A stretch of DNA of 33,108 bases from Xenococcaceae cyanobacterium MO_167.B27 (GTDB lineage Bacteria; Cyanobacteriota; Cyanobacteriia; Cyanobacteriales; Xenococcaceae). The DNA lies in the NCBI GenBank assembly GCA_030065935.1, contig JASJCP010000044.1, positions 1-33,108 of the forward strand. Direction: 5' to 3'. How positions within the stretch are numbered: the first letter of the stretch is position 1; every line of letters starts with the position of its first letter. The notes below the pieces were generated by a model, which worked only from the letters and a program-made list of their open reading frames with translations, was not told the DNA's origin and searched no databases. The translations under genes were made by a program, and so were the position numbers. This document shows, piece after piece, positions 24,906-32,555 of this stretch.

Positions 24906-25314
24906 AATATTAATTGTCTTCTCAATGAGTGTTGTGTTTAGAGAGACAAGATTATTGGAAAAGAAATGGCTCAATACTTTATGGAAAAAACCTTTGATAC
25001 TGAATCAAAACTTAATCATTAATATGCTTGATTCTCAGTCCTAATCATAACATTTTTCTGGAGAATCGATCTATCAATATTGCTCAAAGCGATCGCATGA
25101 TTGCAGTGCGGGTCGTCGGATCGCCTTCCTCCTTAACCCCCGACACCTCCAAAATGTTCTTCACTGAAACTTTTTCCCCACCTTCGGTACTAACTACTGG
25201 GGAATAAACTTATTATCTTTTCATATATTTCCTTCAATATAGAATTAAATTTTCAGTATTGCGATCGCCTTATTGCCTAGTTCAAGAAAAAAATGCAGAT
25301 CTCCACGGTGAACA
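24906..25314. other. rbp leader region plus a GC-rich island
   Basis: The left part (24906 to about 25060) should contain the leader and promoter of the RRM gene. The part from 25085 to 25200 is clearly richer in G and C than its surroundings. It has a 36-codon plus-strand frame starting MIAVRVVGSPSSLTPDTS at 25098. An overlapping minus-strand frame of about 40 codons without ATG contains KVSVKNILEVSGVKEEGD. Neither has a ribosome-binding site. It may be a gene fragment; I could not identify it. Confidence 0.35.
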
Positions 25315-26967
25315 TTATTTTGCTAGTAAAGGTGCTGCGGAAAGTAAGGTTTGAGTGTAAGGATGTTGGGGATGGTTGAAAATTTGCTCGGTTGTACCGA
25401 TTTCCACAATTTTCCCCTGATTCATTACAGCAATACGATCGCAGAAAAACCGCGCTACCCAGAGATCGTGGGTGATAAATAGGTAAGTTAAGTTAAATTC
25501 TGCTTTAAGCTCTAGCATCAAGTCTAATACTTGGGTTTGTACTGTTGCATCTAACATACTCACTGGCTCATCACAGATTACCAGTTGGGGACGAGTAATT
25601 AAAGCACGGGCGATCGCAACTCGTTGTTGTTGTCCTCCAGATAACTCGGAAGGATAGCGATGATAATAGTCAGAAACAGGAGTTAAACCCACTTTTTCTA
25701 GCATCTGTAGCACTTTAGTTTTGGCTTCTTCCCCGTTAGCAAGGTGGTGAATGAAGAGAGGATCGCTAATACTTTCCCCTACGGTCATTAGGGGGTTAAG
25801 ACAGGCGTGGGGGTCTTGAAAAATCATTTGTATGTGACGGCGTTTGGCTCGCATTTGGTTACGAGATAACTGGGTTAAATCTTCCCCCAAAAATTCCACA
25901 ACTCCCCCAGTGGGTTTTAAGAGTTGTAAGATAGTTCGAGATAGAGTACTTTTGCCACAACCAGACTCCCCTACTAAGCCCAAGGTTTCCCCTGGAGCTA
26001 GTTCAAAACTAATATTATCTACTGCTTTAATGACGTTTTTTTGTTGGGAAAACAGTTGTTGAATAAAATTGCTTTCTAAAGTGAAATATTGCTGTAAATC
26101 TTTGACCCGAAGCAGAGAATCTGTAGTTGTTTCTGGGGTTTTTCCGCTCTGTGTTTCTGAAATAGTATCTATGTGAGATGGTTGCTGAATCTTTAAAGCT
26201 GCTGCTAATAAAGACTTAGTATATTCATGTTGAGGCTGATATAAGATCGATTTGATCTCTCCTGTTTCTACCATTTTACCTTGATACATTACCCCAATGC
26301 GATCGCAGTATTCCCCTACCATAGCCAAATCATGAGAAATTAAGATCAATGCCATTTCTCTTTCACTACACAAGCGAGTCAACTCCTCTAAGATCTCGGC
26401 GGAGACAGTAACATCTAAACTAGTAGTTGGTTCATCCGCTATAATCATTTTCGGATTGAGGAGTAAAGCTAGAGCGATCGCAACTCTTTGACGCATTCCA
26501 CCACTAAATTCATGGGGATATTGTCCCCAACGGTTAGGAGGAATTTTTACCGCTTCTAAAGCTTTTAAAGCCTTATCCTGGGCTGATTTACGAGATAATT
26601 GGGGTTGATGAGCTTTTAAAGTTTCTAAGCAGTGATCGCCGATAGTCATGAGAGGATCGAGGCGTGTCATGGGGTCTTGAAACACAAGAGCCACTATTTC
26701 TCCCCGTAATTCCCGTAATTCCCGACTATTTAGCCCTAAAATTGACTTCCCATTCAACTTTATTTCCCCTGTTACCTGACTTGTTGGGGGTAATAAACTC
26801 ATAATTGTCCGACCGATGGTAGATTTACCACACCCCGATTCTCCTACTAATCCCAATCTTGTTCCAGGGTTGAGGGAAAAAGAGATATCATTGATTGCCC
26901 AGATTGTTTCTGAGGAAGATTGATGAGGATAGGCAACTCTGAGGTTACTAACTTCTAACAGGGACAT
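25315..26967 (-). CDS. Dipeptide/oligopeptide-type ABC transporter, fused double ATPase
   Basis: This 550-residue protein has two complete ABC nucleotide-binding domains in tandem (about 1-260 and 290-550), corresponding to fused DppD and DppF (the YejF/GsiA arrangement). Half one has GLVGESGCGKSTIGRT, LSGGMRQRVAIALAL-type signature and MIIADEPTTSLD. Half two has GLVGESGCGKSTLSRT, SGGQQQRVAIARAL and LVICDEPVSMLD. Switch histidines are in SHDLAMV and THDLWVA. It powers uptake of peptides or similar solutes with permeases and a binding protein encoded elsewhere; none is in the window. The ATG at 26967 (MSLLEVSNL) is chosen over a TTG 9 bp upstream. Confidence 0.93.
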   Translation of the reverse strand: MSLLEVSNLRVAYPHQSSSETIWAINDISFSLNPGTRLGLVGESGCGKSTIGRTIMSLLPPTSQVTGEIKLNGKSILGLNSRELRELRGEIVALVFQDPMTRLDPLMTIGDHCLETLKAHQPQLSRKSAQDKALKALEAVKIPPNRWGQYPHEFSGGMRQRVAIALALLLNPKMIIADEPTTSLDVTVSAEILEELTRLCSEREMALILISHDLAMVGEYCDRIGVMYQGKMVETGEIKSILYQPQHEYTKSLLAAALKIQQPSHIDTISETQSGKTPETTTDSLLRVKDLQQYFTLESNFIQQLFSQQKNVIKAVDNISFELAPGETLGLVGESGCGKSTLSRTILQLLKPTGGVVEFLGEDLTQLSRNQMRAKRRHIQMIFQDPHACLNPLMTVGESISDPLFIHHLANGEEAKTKVLQMLEKVGLTPVSDYYHRYPSELSGGQQQRVAIARALITRPQLVICDEPVSMLDATVQTQVLDLMLELKAEFNLTYLFITHDLWVARFFCDRIAVMNQGKIVEIGTTEQIFNHPQHPYTQTLLSAAPLLAK

Positions 26968-27059
26968 ATAAATCAAGCATTAAAATAATAGCGAATTTCC
27001 TGCATTGTAATGATTCAAAACCAAAAATGCTGCACATTTATTAGTTAAGTCGGGTTGAA

Positions 27060-27098
27060 GCAAGAAGCCTCTACGCCTTTAGGCTAGAGGTGTGTCAC
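27060..27098 (+). mobile_element. Solo IS200/IS605-type right end
   Basis: AAGAAG leads into a stem CCTCTA-c-GCCT-tt-AGGC-TAGAGG (27068-27090), then 8 nt ending in GTCAC (27094-27098). Flanks, stem position and the 8-nt spacing match the right end at 86-132, although the stem bases differ. No tnpB, tnpA or left end is recognisable in the 90 bp upstream. It is best read as a remnant, a guide-RNA gene without its protein, or the edge of a non-autonomous element. Confidence 0.55.
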
Positions 27099-27128
27099 TA
27101 CCATTTTATCTATTGATGTCGTTAAACA

Positions 27129-27169
27129 GTATTACGAGAATACCTCGCCTAACAACGGTAATTCGAGGT
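27129..27169 (-). terminator. Stem-loops downstream of the adhesin gene
   Basis: A GTATT/AATAC hairpin (27129-27143) abuts a second stem, ACCTCG (27142-27147) with CGAGGT (27164-27169), just beyond the adhesin stop codon. No clear U-tract is present. They may protect or end the leftward adhesin mRNA. Confidence 0.3.
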
Positions 27170-27185
27170 GGGTACTGCCTAAAGG

Positions 27186-29813
27186 TTAATTATTGGTGCA
27201 TTGTCTGGGCTTTTGCCAAGAATTATATCCCGCAACATTATTTACGTCAGCTACAAGTTCTACTTTACCGTTTTCATTTATGATCCAGCCAGTAGCTTCC
27301 ACAATTTGTGGAGTAGGTAAGGAGTGAGAAATAGAAGAAAAACTTGGTTTAGAAGAGTTATTGTGTTTTTGTGGAAGCTCTACCCAATCTGGTGGGATAG
27401 GATTAATGTTTAGAGTTTCTAGGGTATTGGGAGTGATACCGCCCCTCCCAACGACAATGAATTCACTTGTTCCTGGGTTACAAAGAGTGGAAATTTGTGC
27501 ATTTAGAGGTTGGTCAGGTAAAATCAGTGTTTCTTGAAATTTGTTAGTATCAGGAACATTAAACGTTATATCGCCATCCAAACCAAACTCTGAACTAGCA
27601 TCAATATCATTAGTTCTGTTTCCTAGTATAGCTTGACCTTCTTCAAGACCTAAAAGAGCTTCTGCTGTGATATTAATATTACCTCCGTCTCCTTGTTCGG
27701 CACTGGCAATGATGTCATTACCATTACCACTACTAGGGAAAGCGATAATAAAATTAGTATCAATAGTTAAGTTACCTCCATCAGTATTGTTGAAAGCCCG
27801 AGCAGAAATAAAACTGTTATCTCGTAAAACAATTTCATCAGCAATTTTCAGATTGATATTGGCACTCAATTCATCAGTTTCAGCTTGAGTAGCAGCCACA
27901 ATTCTAGCTTCATTATTTAAATTAAGAGAATTAGCTTGTATATTAATACTTCCTGGTTCTCCTGTACCAGGAGAAGCCAAACCCAAACTTTGAAAATTAC
28001 CAGCAGAAATAGTTGCACCATTACTAATCTTTAATTCATCAGTAAAAATCTTTATATCTCCGCCTTCACTACTTCCTTGTATGGAACTAGTAAATAAACC
28101 GCTTCTTCCTGTTGGGGAACTACCATCTAATTCCATAGAATCACTAGCATTAATGGTGACAGTATTTGCATTCCCTTCAGCAAAAGTGGCACTACTAATT
28201 TGTCCCCCATTGGTGAGACTTAGGTTAGTAGTATCAATGCTCACTTCTCCTGCATTTCCTACTGCATTTGATTCAACAGTACTGGCTATCGCAGCAGAAA
28301 ATCCTGAACTCCTCTCTCCATCTAGAGAAATAGTATCCCTGGCATTAATGATGATATTTCCTGCATCTCCTCTTCCAAGGGTACTACCAATAATTTGCCC
28401 CCCATTGGTAAGAGTTAGATTAGTAGTATCAATGCTCACTTCTCCTGCATTTCCTACGGCATTTGGTTCAACAGTACTGGCTATCGCAGTAGGCAATCCT
28501 AAGCTCCTCTCTCCATCTAGAGAAATAGTATCCCTGGCATTAATGATGATATTTCCTGCATCTCCTCTTCCAAGGGTACTACTAATAATTTGCCCCCCAT
28601 TGGTAAGACTTAGGTTAGTAGTATCAATGCTCACTTCTCCTGCATTTCCTACGGCATTTGGTTCAACAGTACTGGCTATCACAGTAGGAAATCCTGAACT
28701 CCTCTCTCCATCTAGAGAAATAGTATCCCTGGCATTAATGATGATATTTCCTGCGTCTCCTATTCCAAGGGTAATACTAATAATTTGCCCCCCATTGGTA
28801 AGAGTTAGATTAGTAGTGTCAATGCTGACTTCTCCTGCATTTCCTACTGCATTTGGTTCAACATCATTTAAAATAATACTCTGATCAACAGTTACATTGT
28901 TAGTGGCATTAATTGTAATATCACCAGCTTTTGCTTCTGTTGAAGTTGAATCTGCTGTTATTCCTGCTCTTATCTGACTTTCCCCAAAATCTCCGGCAGA
29001 AAGACTTACATTCCCACCATTAATCGTAATACTTCCACCATCTGTACCTGTAACGTCTATATCAGAAGCATTACTCAAACTTATATCTGCTCTACCTACA
29101 TCTAATGGAAAGCTTAAACTACCATCATTATTTAAAGTAACTGTTCCTCCATCTTCTAAACCACCTAACTCGATTCTTCCTCCTGGTGCAGTAGCCTCAC
29201 CAGCTTCAAAGCTAATATTCCCACCCACTAAACTTAGGGTAGAACCTGGTGCTACTTCTAATCCGACAGCATCACCAGCATTATTTTGTACAACTGAGCG
29301 ATTTACTATCTCCCCTGGATTATTCCGAAGATTTAAGCCAATGGGAGCATTAATCGTTAATACAGGTCTTTGTGTATTAGTCGCTGTAAATTCTACACCA
29401 TCAGGAAATAAAATACTATCGGCGGTACTGCCATAAAATGAACCACCAAGAAGCAGGCTAGCATTGTTACCAAAAATAATGCCGTGCGGATTGATTAAAA
29501 ATAAATTAGCTGCACCATTAGCTCGAATCAATCCATCAATATTGGAGATATTCCCGCCTGTAACGCGAGAAAAGATGTTAACTATATCAGTAGCATTGTT
29601 AAAGAAAGCTTCACTGCCATTTGGTACAGAAAATTCTCCAAAACTATGAAACAAATTCCCTCCAGCGAGATCACCATCATCAATTCTGACTCCATTATTA
29701 GTGGGAGTTAAAGTAGTCTTGGTACTGCCATCAGTAGTAATTTGAGCAGAAGCAGAGTACATAAGTATCGATGGGTATAACAGACCGAGAAATGACCAAA
29801 ATTTTAGTTTCAT
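27186..29813 (-). CDS. Two-partner secretion (FHA-type) adhesin
   Basis: This 875-residue exported protein has a signal peptide ending SASA, followed by a TPS/haemagglutination activity domain (about 20-260) with NLFHSFGEFSVPNG, IFSRVTGG, ANLFLINPHGIIFGNNA. The rest is a Gly/Asn/Thr-rich right-handed beta-helix built of loosely repeated strands. It includes 3.5 copies of a 65-residue unit (DTTNLTLTNGGQI..., GDAGNIIINARDTISLDGER). The C-terminal ATGWIINENGKVELVADV segment is common in cyanobacterial members. Such TpsA proteins cross the outer membrane through a TpsB/FhaC porin, which is not in the window. The ATG at 29813 (MKLKFWSF) is preferred to a TTG at 29828. Confidence 0.9.
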   Translation of the reverse strand: MKLKFWSFLGLLYPSILMYSASAQITTDGSTKTTLTPTNNGVRIDDGDLAGGNLFHSFGEFSVPNGSEAFFNNATDIVNIFSRVTGGNISNIDGLIRANGAANLFLINPHGIIFGNNASLLLGGSFYGSTADSILFPDGVEFTATNTQRPVLTINAPIGLNLRNNPGEIVNRSVVQNNAGDAVGLEVAPGSTLSLVGGNISFEAGEATAPGGRIELGGLEDGGTVTLNNDGSLSFPLDVGRADISLSNASDIDVTGTDGGSITINGGNVSLSAGDFGESQIRAGITADSTSTEAKAGDITINATNNVTVDQSIILNDVEPNAVGNAGEVSIDTTNLTLTNGGQIISITLGIGDAGNIIINARDTISLDGERSSGFPTVIASTVEPNAVGNAGEVSIDTTNLSLTNGGQIISSTLGRGDAGNIIINARDTISLDGERSLGLPTAIASTVEPNAVGNAGEVSIDTTNLTLTNGGQIIGSTLGRGDAGNIIINARDTISLDGERSSGFSAAIASTVESNAVGNAGEVSIDTTNLSLTNGGQISSATFAEGNANTVTINASDSMELDGSSPTGRSGLFTSSIQGSSEGGDIKIFTDELKISNGATISAGNFQSLGLASPGTGEPGSINIQANSLNLNNEARIVAATQAETDELSANINLKIADEIVLRDNSFISARAFNNTDGGNLTIDTNFIIAFPSSGNGNDIIASAEQGDGGNINITAEALLGLEEGQAILGNRTNDIDASSEFGLDGDITFNVPDTNKFQETLILPDQPLNAQISTLCNPGTSEFIVVGRGGITPNTLETLNINPIPPDWVELPQKHNNSSKPSFSSISHSLPTPQIVEATGWIINENGKVELVADVNNVAGYNSWQKPRQCTNN
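28278..28862 (-). repeat. Three tandem 195-bp coding repeats in the adhesin
   Basis: Exactly three 195-bp units (65 codons each, starting VEPNAVGNAGEVSID) fill 28278-28862, with a diverged fourth unit at about 28083-28277 (VESNAV...). The units differ at only a few residues, for example SITLGIG/SSTLGRG and GFPTV/GLPTA/GFSAA. Their near-identity indicates recent duplication or ongoing gene conversion. Confidence 0.9.
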
Positions 29814-30188
29814 GTGAAAATCAGTCAAATTTTCGGCTATTTTACAATTTCAATACTTATGCTGTTAAGTAAAAAAATACTTTTTTTTTGATCGCCTTAT
29901 TTGTCAAATTCAATCTCTTTGCTGCACTATCACCAATGTTCGGCGGTAATTGATTAAGAAAAGTTAGGCAAAATTGACTACATATTACTAATAATTATTA
30001 GGATAGTTTTAATAAAGTCACTCACAAGGCGCAAATATTGGTGTTGCCTAAATTGGCCGCAAAATTATCGTCGGTCTGGTATTTTTTTGTAACATAACTG
30101 CCTCTCGGGATTGACTAATGTGGGCAACCAAGACAGTACCAGTTAAAAAACTTAAATTTAACCACCAGGAGAGAGTTAACGGAAAGAG
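29814..30188. promoter_or_regulatory. Divergent adhesin/kinase intergenic region
   Basis: These 375 bp carry no gene. They contain A/T tracts (around 29870-29890) and must hold promoters for the leftward adhesin and the rightward kinase. A good Shine-Dalgarno (GGAAAGAG, 30181-30188) directly precedes the kinase ATG, and CAGGAGAGAG lies a little further upstream. No operator is recognised. Confidence 0.35.
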
Positions 30189-32447
30189 ATGATTGAGCAA
30201 CTAATAGGCGGACGCTATCAAATTGTCACAAATTTAGGGTCGGGAGGCTTTGGCAAAACTTATCTAGCTGAAGATATACACCAGTTTAACCTTCGGTGTG
30301 TAGTCAAAAAACTCCAGCCTTTATCTCCATCTCCAACAACTTGGTCTATAGCTACCCAATTATTTCAACGAGAAGCCCAAACTCAATATCGTTTAGGGCA
30401 TCACCCCCAAATTCCTCAGCTTCTAGCCTACTTTCAAGACCAGCAAGAATTCTATTTGGTTCAGGAATTGATTGAAGGTCATAATTTAACTGAAGAACTT
30501 ACTCCAGGTAAGCAGTTCAGCGAATCTGAGGTAATTTCTCTGTTGCAAGACATCTTAGAGCCTGTAGCTTTTGTTCATCAGCAAAAAGTGGTCCATCGAG
30601 ATCTCAAACCCCCCAACTTAATTCGACGCCACCGAGATCACAAGATTGTCTTGATTGACTTTGGTGCGGTTAAAGAGTTAGCAGCCATTGAAATACTCAA
30701 TCCTCAAGGAGAAACCAAAATTGTCACTACCATTGGTACTCCAGGTTATATGCCTAGCGAACAAAGTAAAGGTCAAGCTAGATTTAGTAGTGATGTTTAT
30801 GCTGTCGGCATCATCGGTATTCAAGCTTTGACTGGAAAAATGCCTCAAGAGTTGCCAGAAGAGCCGGAAACGGCGGAAATTATCTGGCGAGAGCAAATTA
30901 CAGTTAGTCCTAAGCTAGGGAAAATTTTAGACAAGATGGTCCGCTACGATTTTCGAGAAAGATATCGCTCTGCCTCGGAAGCTTTAGAAGCAGTACAACA
31001 ATTAACTACAGAAGGCGTTCAGGGAAAGGGACTTCGTACCTACAATCATCTGTCATTAGTTCCCTTGAGGTCGCCTCAAGAGCTTGGGGATGACCCCCTT
31101 TCACGGTCAGAGTCCCAAGATTTAAATCAGAAAAGCCCCTTTTCCCCCCAAGTAAGAGGGATTATTGCTCCTGAACAAGTGACCACTAAACAATTCCCAC
31201 CGCAGAACCAAAAATATGGAGAGATTAGGAAGAGGGGGAATCTTCAGCCAGTCCCTCTTGAATTCCCTGCCTTTAAGAGGGCAACGGGGTCGAGGTCTCC
31301 CCAGCACTGTGAGATGTCCCAGCAGGGGGAGAAGCTCCTGCCTCCTCAACACCAAGAAATCATTAAATCTCTTCATTTAGAAACTAAATCGGGTTCCCCT
31401 TATTCTTTACTTAAAGAAGTTTTTGACTGGACTAGAGGACATCCTTTATTAACGCGACAACTTTGTCAAGTTATCTCTAATGCTAACTATTTTATTCCTT
31501 CGGGAATGGAATCTACTTGGGTCGAAAAGTTGGTGCAAGAGCATGTGATTCATAATTGGAAAAATCAGGTGCTTGGAGAATACTTGAAAACAATTGAAGC
31601 TCATTTATTAAACAATACAATCTGTCTTCCTCAAACGTTACTCAAACTATATTTACAGATTTGGCACCAGGGAGAAGTAAGTACTAATCAAATTCGGGCA
31701 AAAAAAGAATTAATTAATTTAGGATTGATAATTGAACAAGAAAATAAGTTAAAAGTAGCTAATCGTATTTATCAATCAGTATTTAATCCAGATTGGGTGA
31801 AAAAGCAATTATTGGCTCTAGAAAAAAAGTCAGCTGTTGACCTCCGTAAGACTGAGGTGCCTGGGGCTGACCCCATTCCTCGGTCACCAAAGACTTCCAA
31901 TCAAGCTAGAAAAATTCCCCCTCCAAATCAACAAATTTCCCAAACCACTCAAATCAAAAATGAACCGCTTACGCAAATAGCTGCTTTGATGAGCTTATTA
32001 GGATTGTTAATAATTTCACCCCTAGTAATTTTCTTAAACAATTCGCCACCTCAACTTTCACCAGAAACCGATAGTCTTGATGCTCAATCATTATCCAGGT
32101 CAACTTTGTGCGTCGAGCCAATTCCTGCTGAGGAAGCTAAACAAGAAGATTGGCTAAGTCGCCTTAACCAAGAGCAACAAAGATTACCAGAGCAGTTTCC
32201 TGCTAATTGCCAAGATAACCTAGACAGATTAATAGTTTTGAATGCCTTAGAGTTAGGGAAACAAAATCGTGTGCTGGATGGAATTGAAGATCTTTGTCAA
32301 ATTAGCCCAACTTCTGCAAGTTTTAACCAAGCCCAATTTTGGCTAAATCGTTGGTACAATTCTGCTGATTGGGGAGAACAAACTCAGTCCTACTTAAACT
32401 CTGTTGGGGATTGTCCCCCCGCCCCCCAATTCTCCACCCAATTTTAA
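30189..32447 (+). CDS. Membrane Ser/Thr protein kinase with STAND-type winged-helix module
   Basis: This 752-residue Hanks-type kinase is complete: P-loop GSGGFG (17-22), catalytic Lys K40, HRDLKPPN (H136, D138), DFGAVKE (D157), and GTPGYMPSEQ. A Pro/Gln-rich linker (about 290-400) contains in-frame hairpin repeats. Residues about 400-545 (FDWTRGHPLLTRQLCQ, then NRIYQSVFNPDWV) match the helical/winged-helix part of cyanobacterial AAA-like STAND proteins, without their P-loop. One membrane helix (about 598-616, MSLLGLLIISPLVIFL) precedes a C-terminal domain, probably periplasmic, with two Cys near its ends and AQFWLNRWYNSADWGEQTQSYL in two parts. It probably phosphorylates cytoplasmic Ser/Thr targets in response to an envelope cue. 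Confidence 0.92.
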   Translation: MIEQLIGGRYQIVTNLGSGGFGKTYLAEDIHQFNLRCVVKKLQPLSPSPTTWSIATQLFQREAQTQYRLGHHPQIPQLLAYFQDQQEFYLVQELIEGHNLTEELTPGKQFSESEVISLLQDILEPVAFVHQQKVVHRDLKPPNLIRRHRDHKIVLIDFGAVKELAAIEILNPQGETKIVTTIGTPGYMPSEQSKGQARFSSDVYAVGIIGIQALTGKMPQELPEEPETAEIIWREQITVSPKLGKILDKMVRYDFRERYRSASEALEAVQQLTTEGVQGKGLRTYNHLSLVPLRSPQELGDDPLSRSESQDLNQKSPFSPQVRGIIAPEQVTTKQFPPQNQKYGEIRKRGNLQPVPLEFPAFKRATGSRSPQHCEMSQQGEKLLPPQHQEIIKSLHLETKSGSPYSLLKEVFDWTRGHPLLTRQLCQVISNANYFIPSGMESTWVEKLVQEHVIHNWKNQVLGEYLKTIEAHLLNNTICLPQTLLKLYLQIWHQGEVSTNQIRAKKELINLGLIIEQENKLKVANRIYQSVFNPDWVKKQLLALEKKSAVDLRKTEVPGADPIPRSPKTSNQARKIPPPNQQISQTTQIKNEPLTQIAALMSLLGLLIISPLVIFLNNSPPQLSPETDSLDAQSLSRSTLCVEPIPAEEAKQEDWLSRLNQEQQRLPEQFPANCQDNLDRLIVLNALELGKQNRVLDGIEDLCQISPTSASFNQAQFWLNRWYNSADWGEQTQSYLNSVGDCPPAPQFSTQF
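31064..31109. repeat. REP-like double hairpin inside the kinase gene, copy 1
   Basis: CTTGAGG-tcg-CCTCAAG (31064-31080) is followed by TGGGGATGACCCC (31085-31097) and GGTCA (31105-31109). The same arrangement recurs at 31839-31886. Both lie in frame in low-complexity linkers of the kinase. Confidence 0.6.
31839..31886. repeat. REP-like double hairpin inside the kinase gene, copy 2
   Basis: ACCTC/GAGGT (31840-31858) is followed by TGGGGCTGACCCC (31862-31874) and GGTCA (31882-31886). The distance from GGGG to GGTCA is 19 nt in both copies. The encoded peptide GADPIPRS parallels GDDPLSRS from copy 1. Confidence 0.6.
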
Positions 32448-32517
32448 ACTTGTGGGCTGTTTTTACCCTCGTGATAATGGGTTTAAAGCGGGAGTCCGTG
32501 ATAGACGTTCTAATATA

Positions 32518-32546
32518 TTGAATTATAGTCGTTTTTCTGGTATGAT
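32518..32546 (+). promoter_or_regulatory. Sigma-70-type promoter giving a near-leaderless tnpB transcript
   Basis: TTGAAT (32518-32523), a 17-nt spacer and TATGAT (32541-32546) form a good -35/-10 pair. Transcription would begin about 7 nt downstream, near 32553, only about 3 nt before the tnpB ATG at 32556. No Shine-Dalgarno is present. Confidence 0.6.
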
Positions 32547-32555
32547 ACTAACATT

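Noticed and set aside
28083-28862. Possible CRISPR array
   Set aside because: Regular spacing comes from 195-bp coding repeats without unique spacers; no cas genes are present in the window.
28081-28884. Long plus-strand open frame (267 codons) opposite the adhesin repeats
   Set aside because: It is the antisense shadow of the tandem 195-bp repeats; its periodic protein sequence simply mirrors the repeat, and it has no initiation signal.
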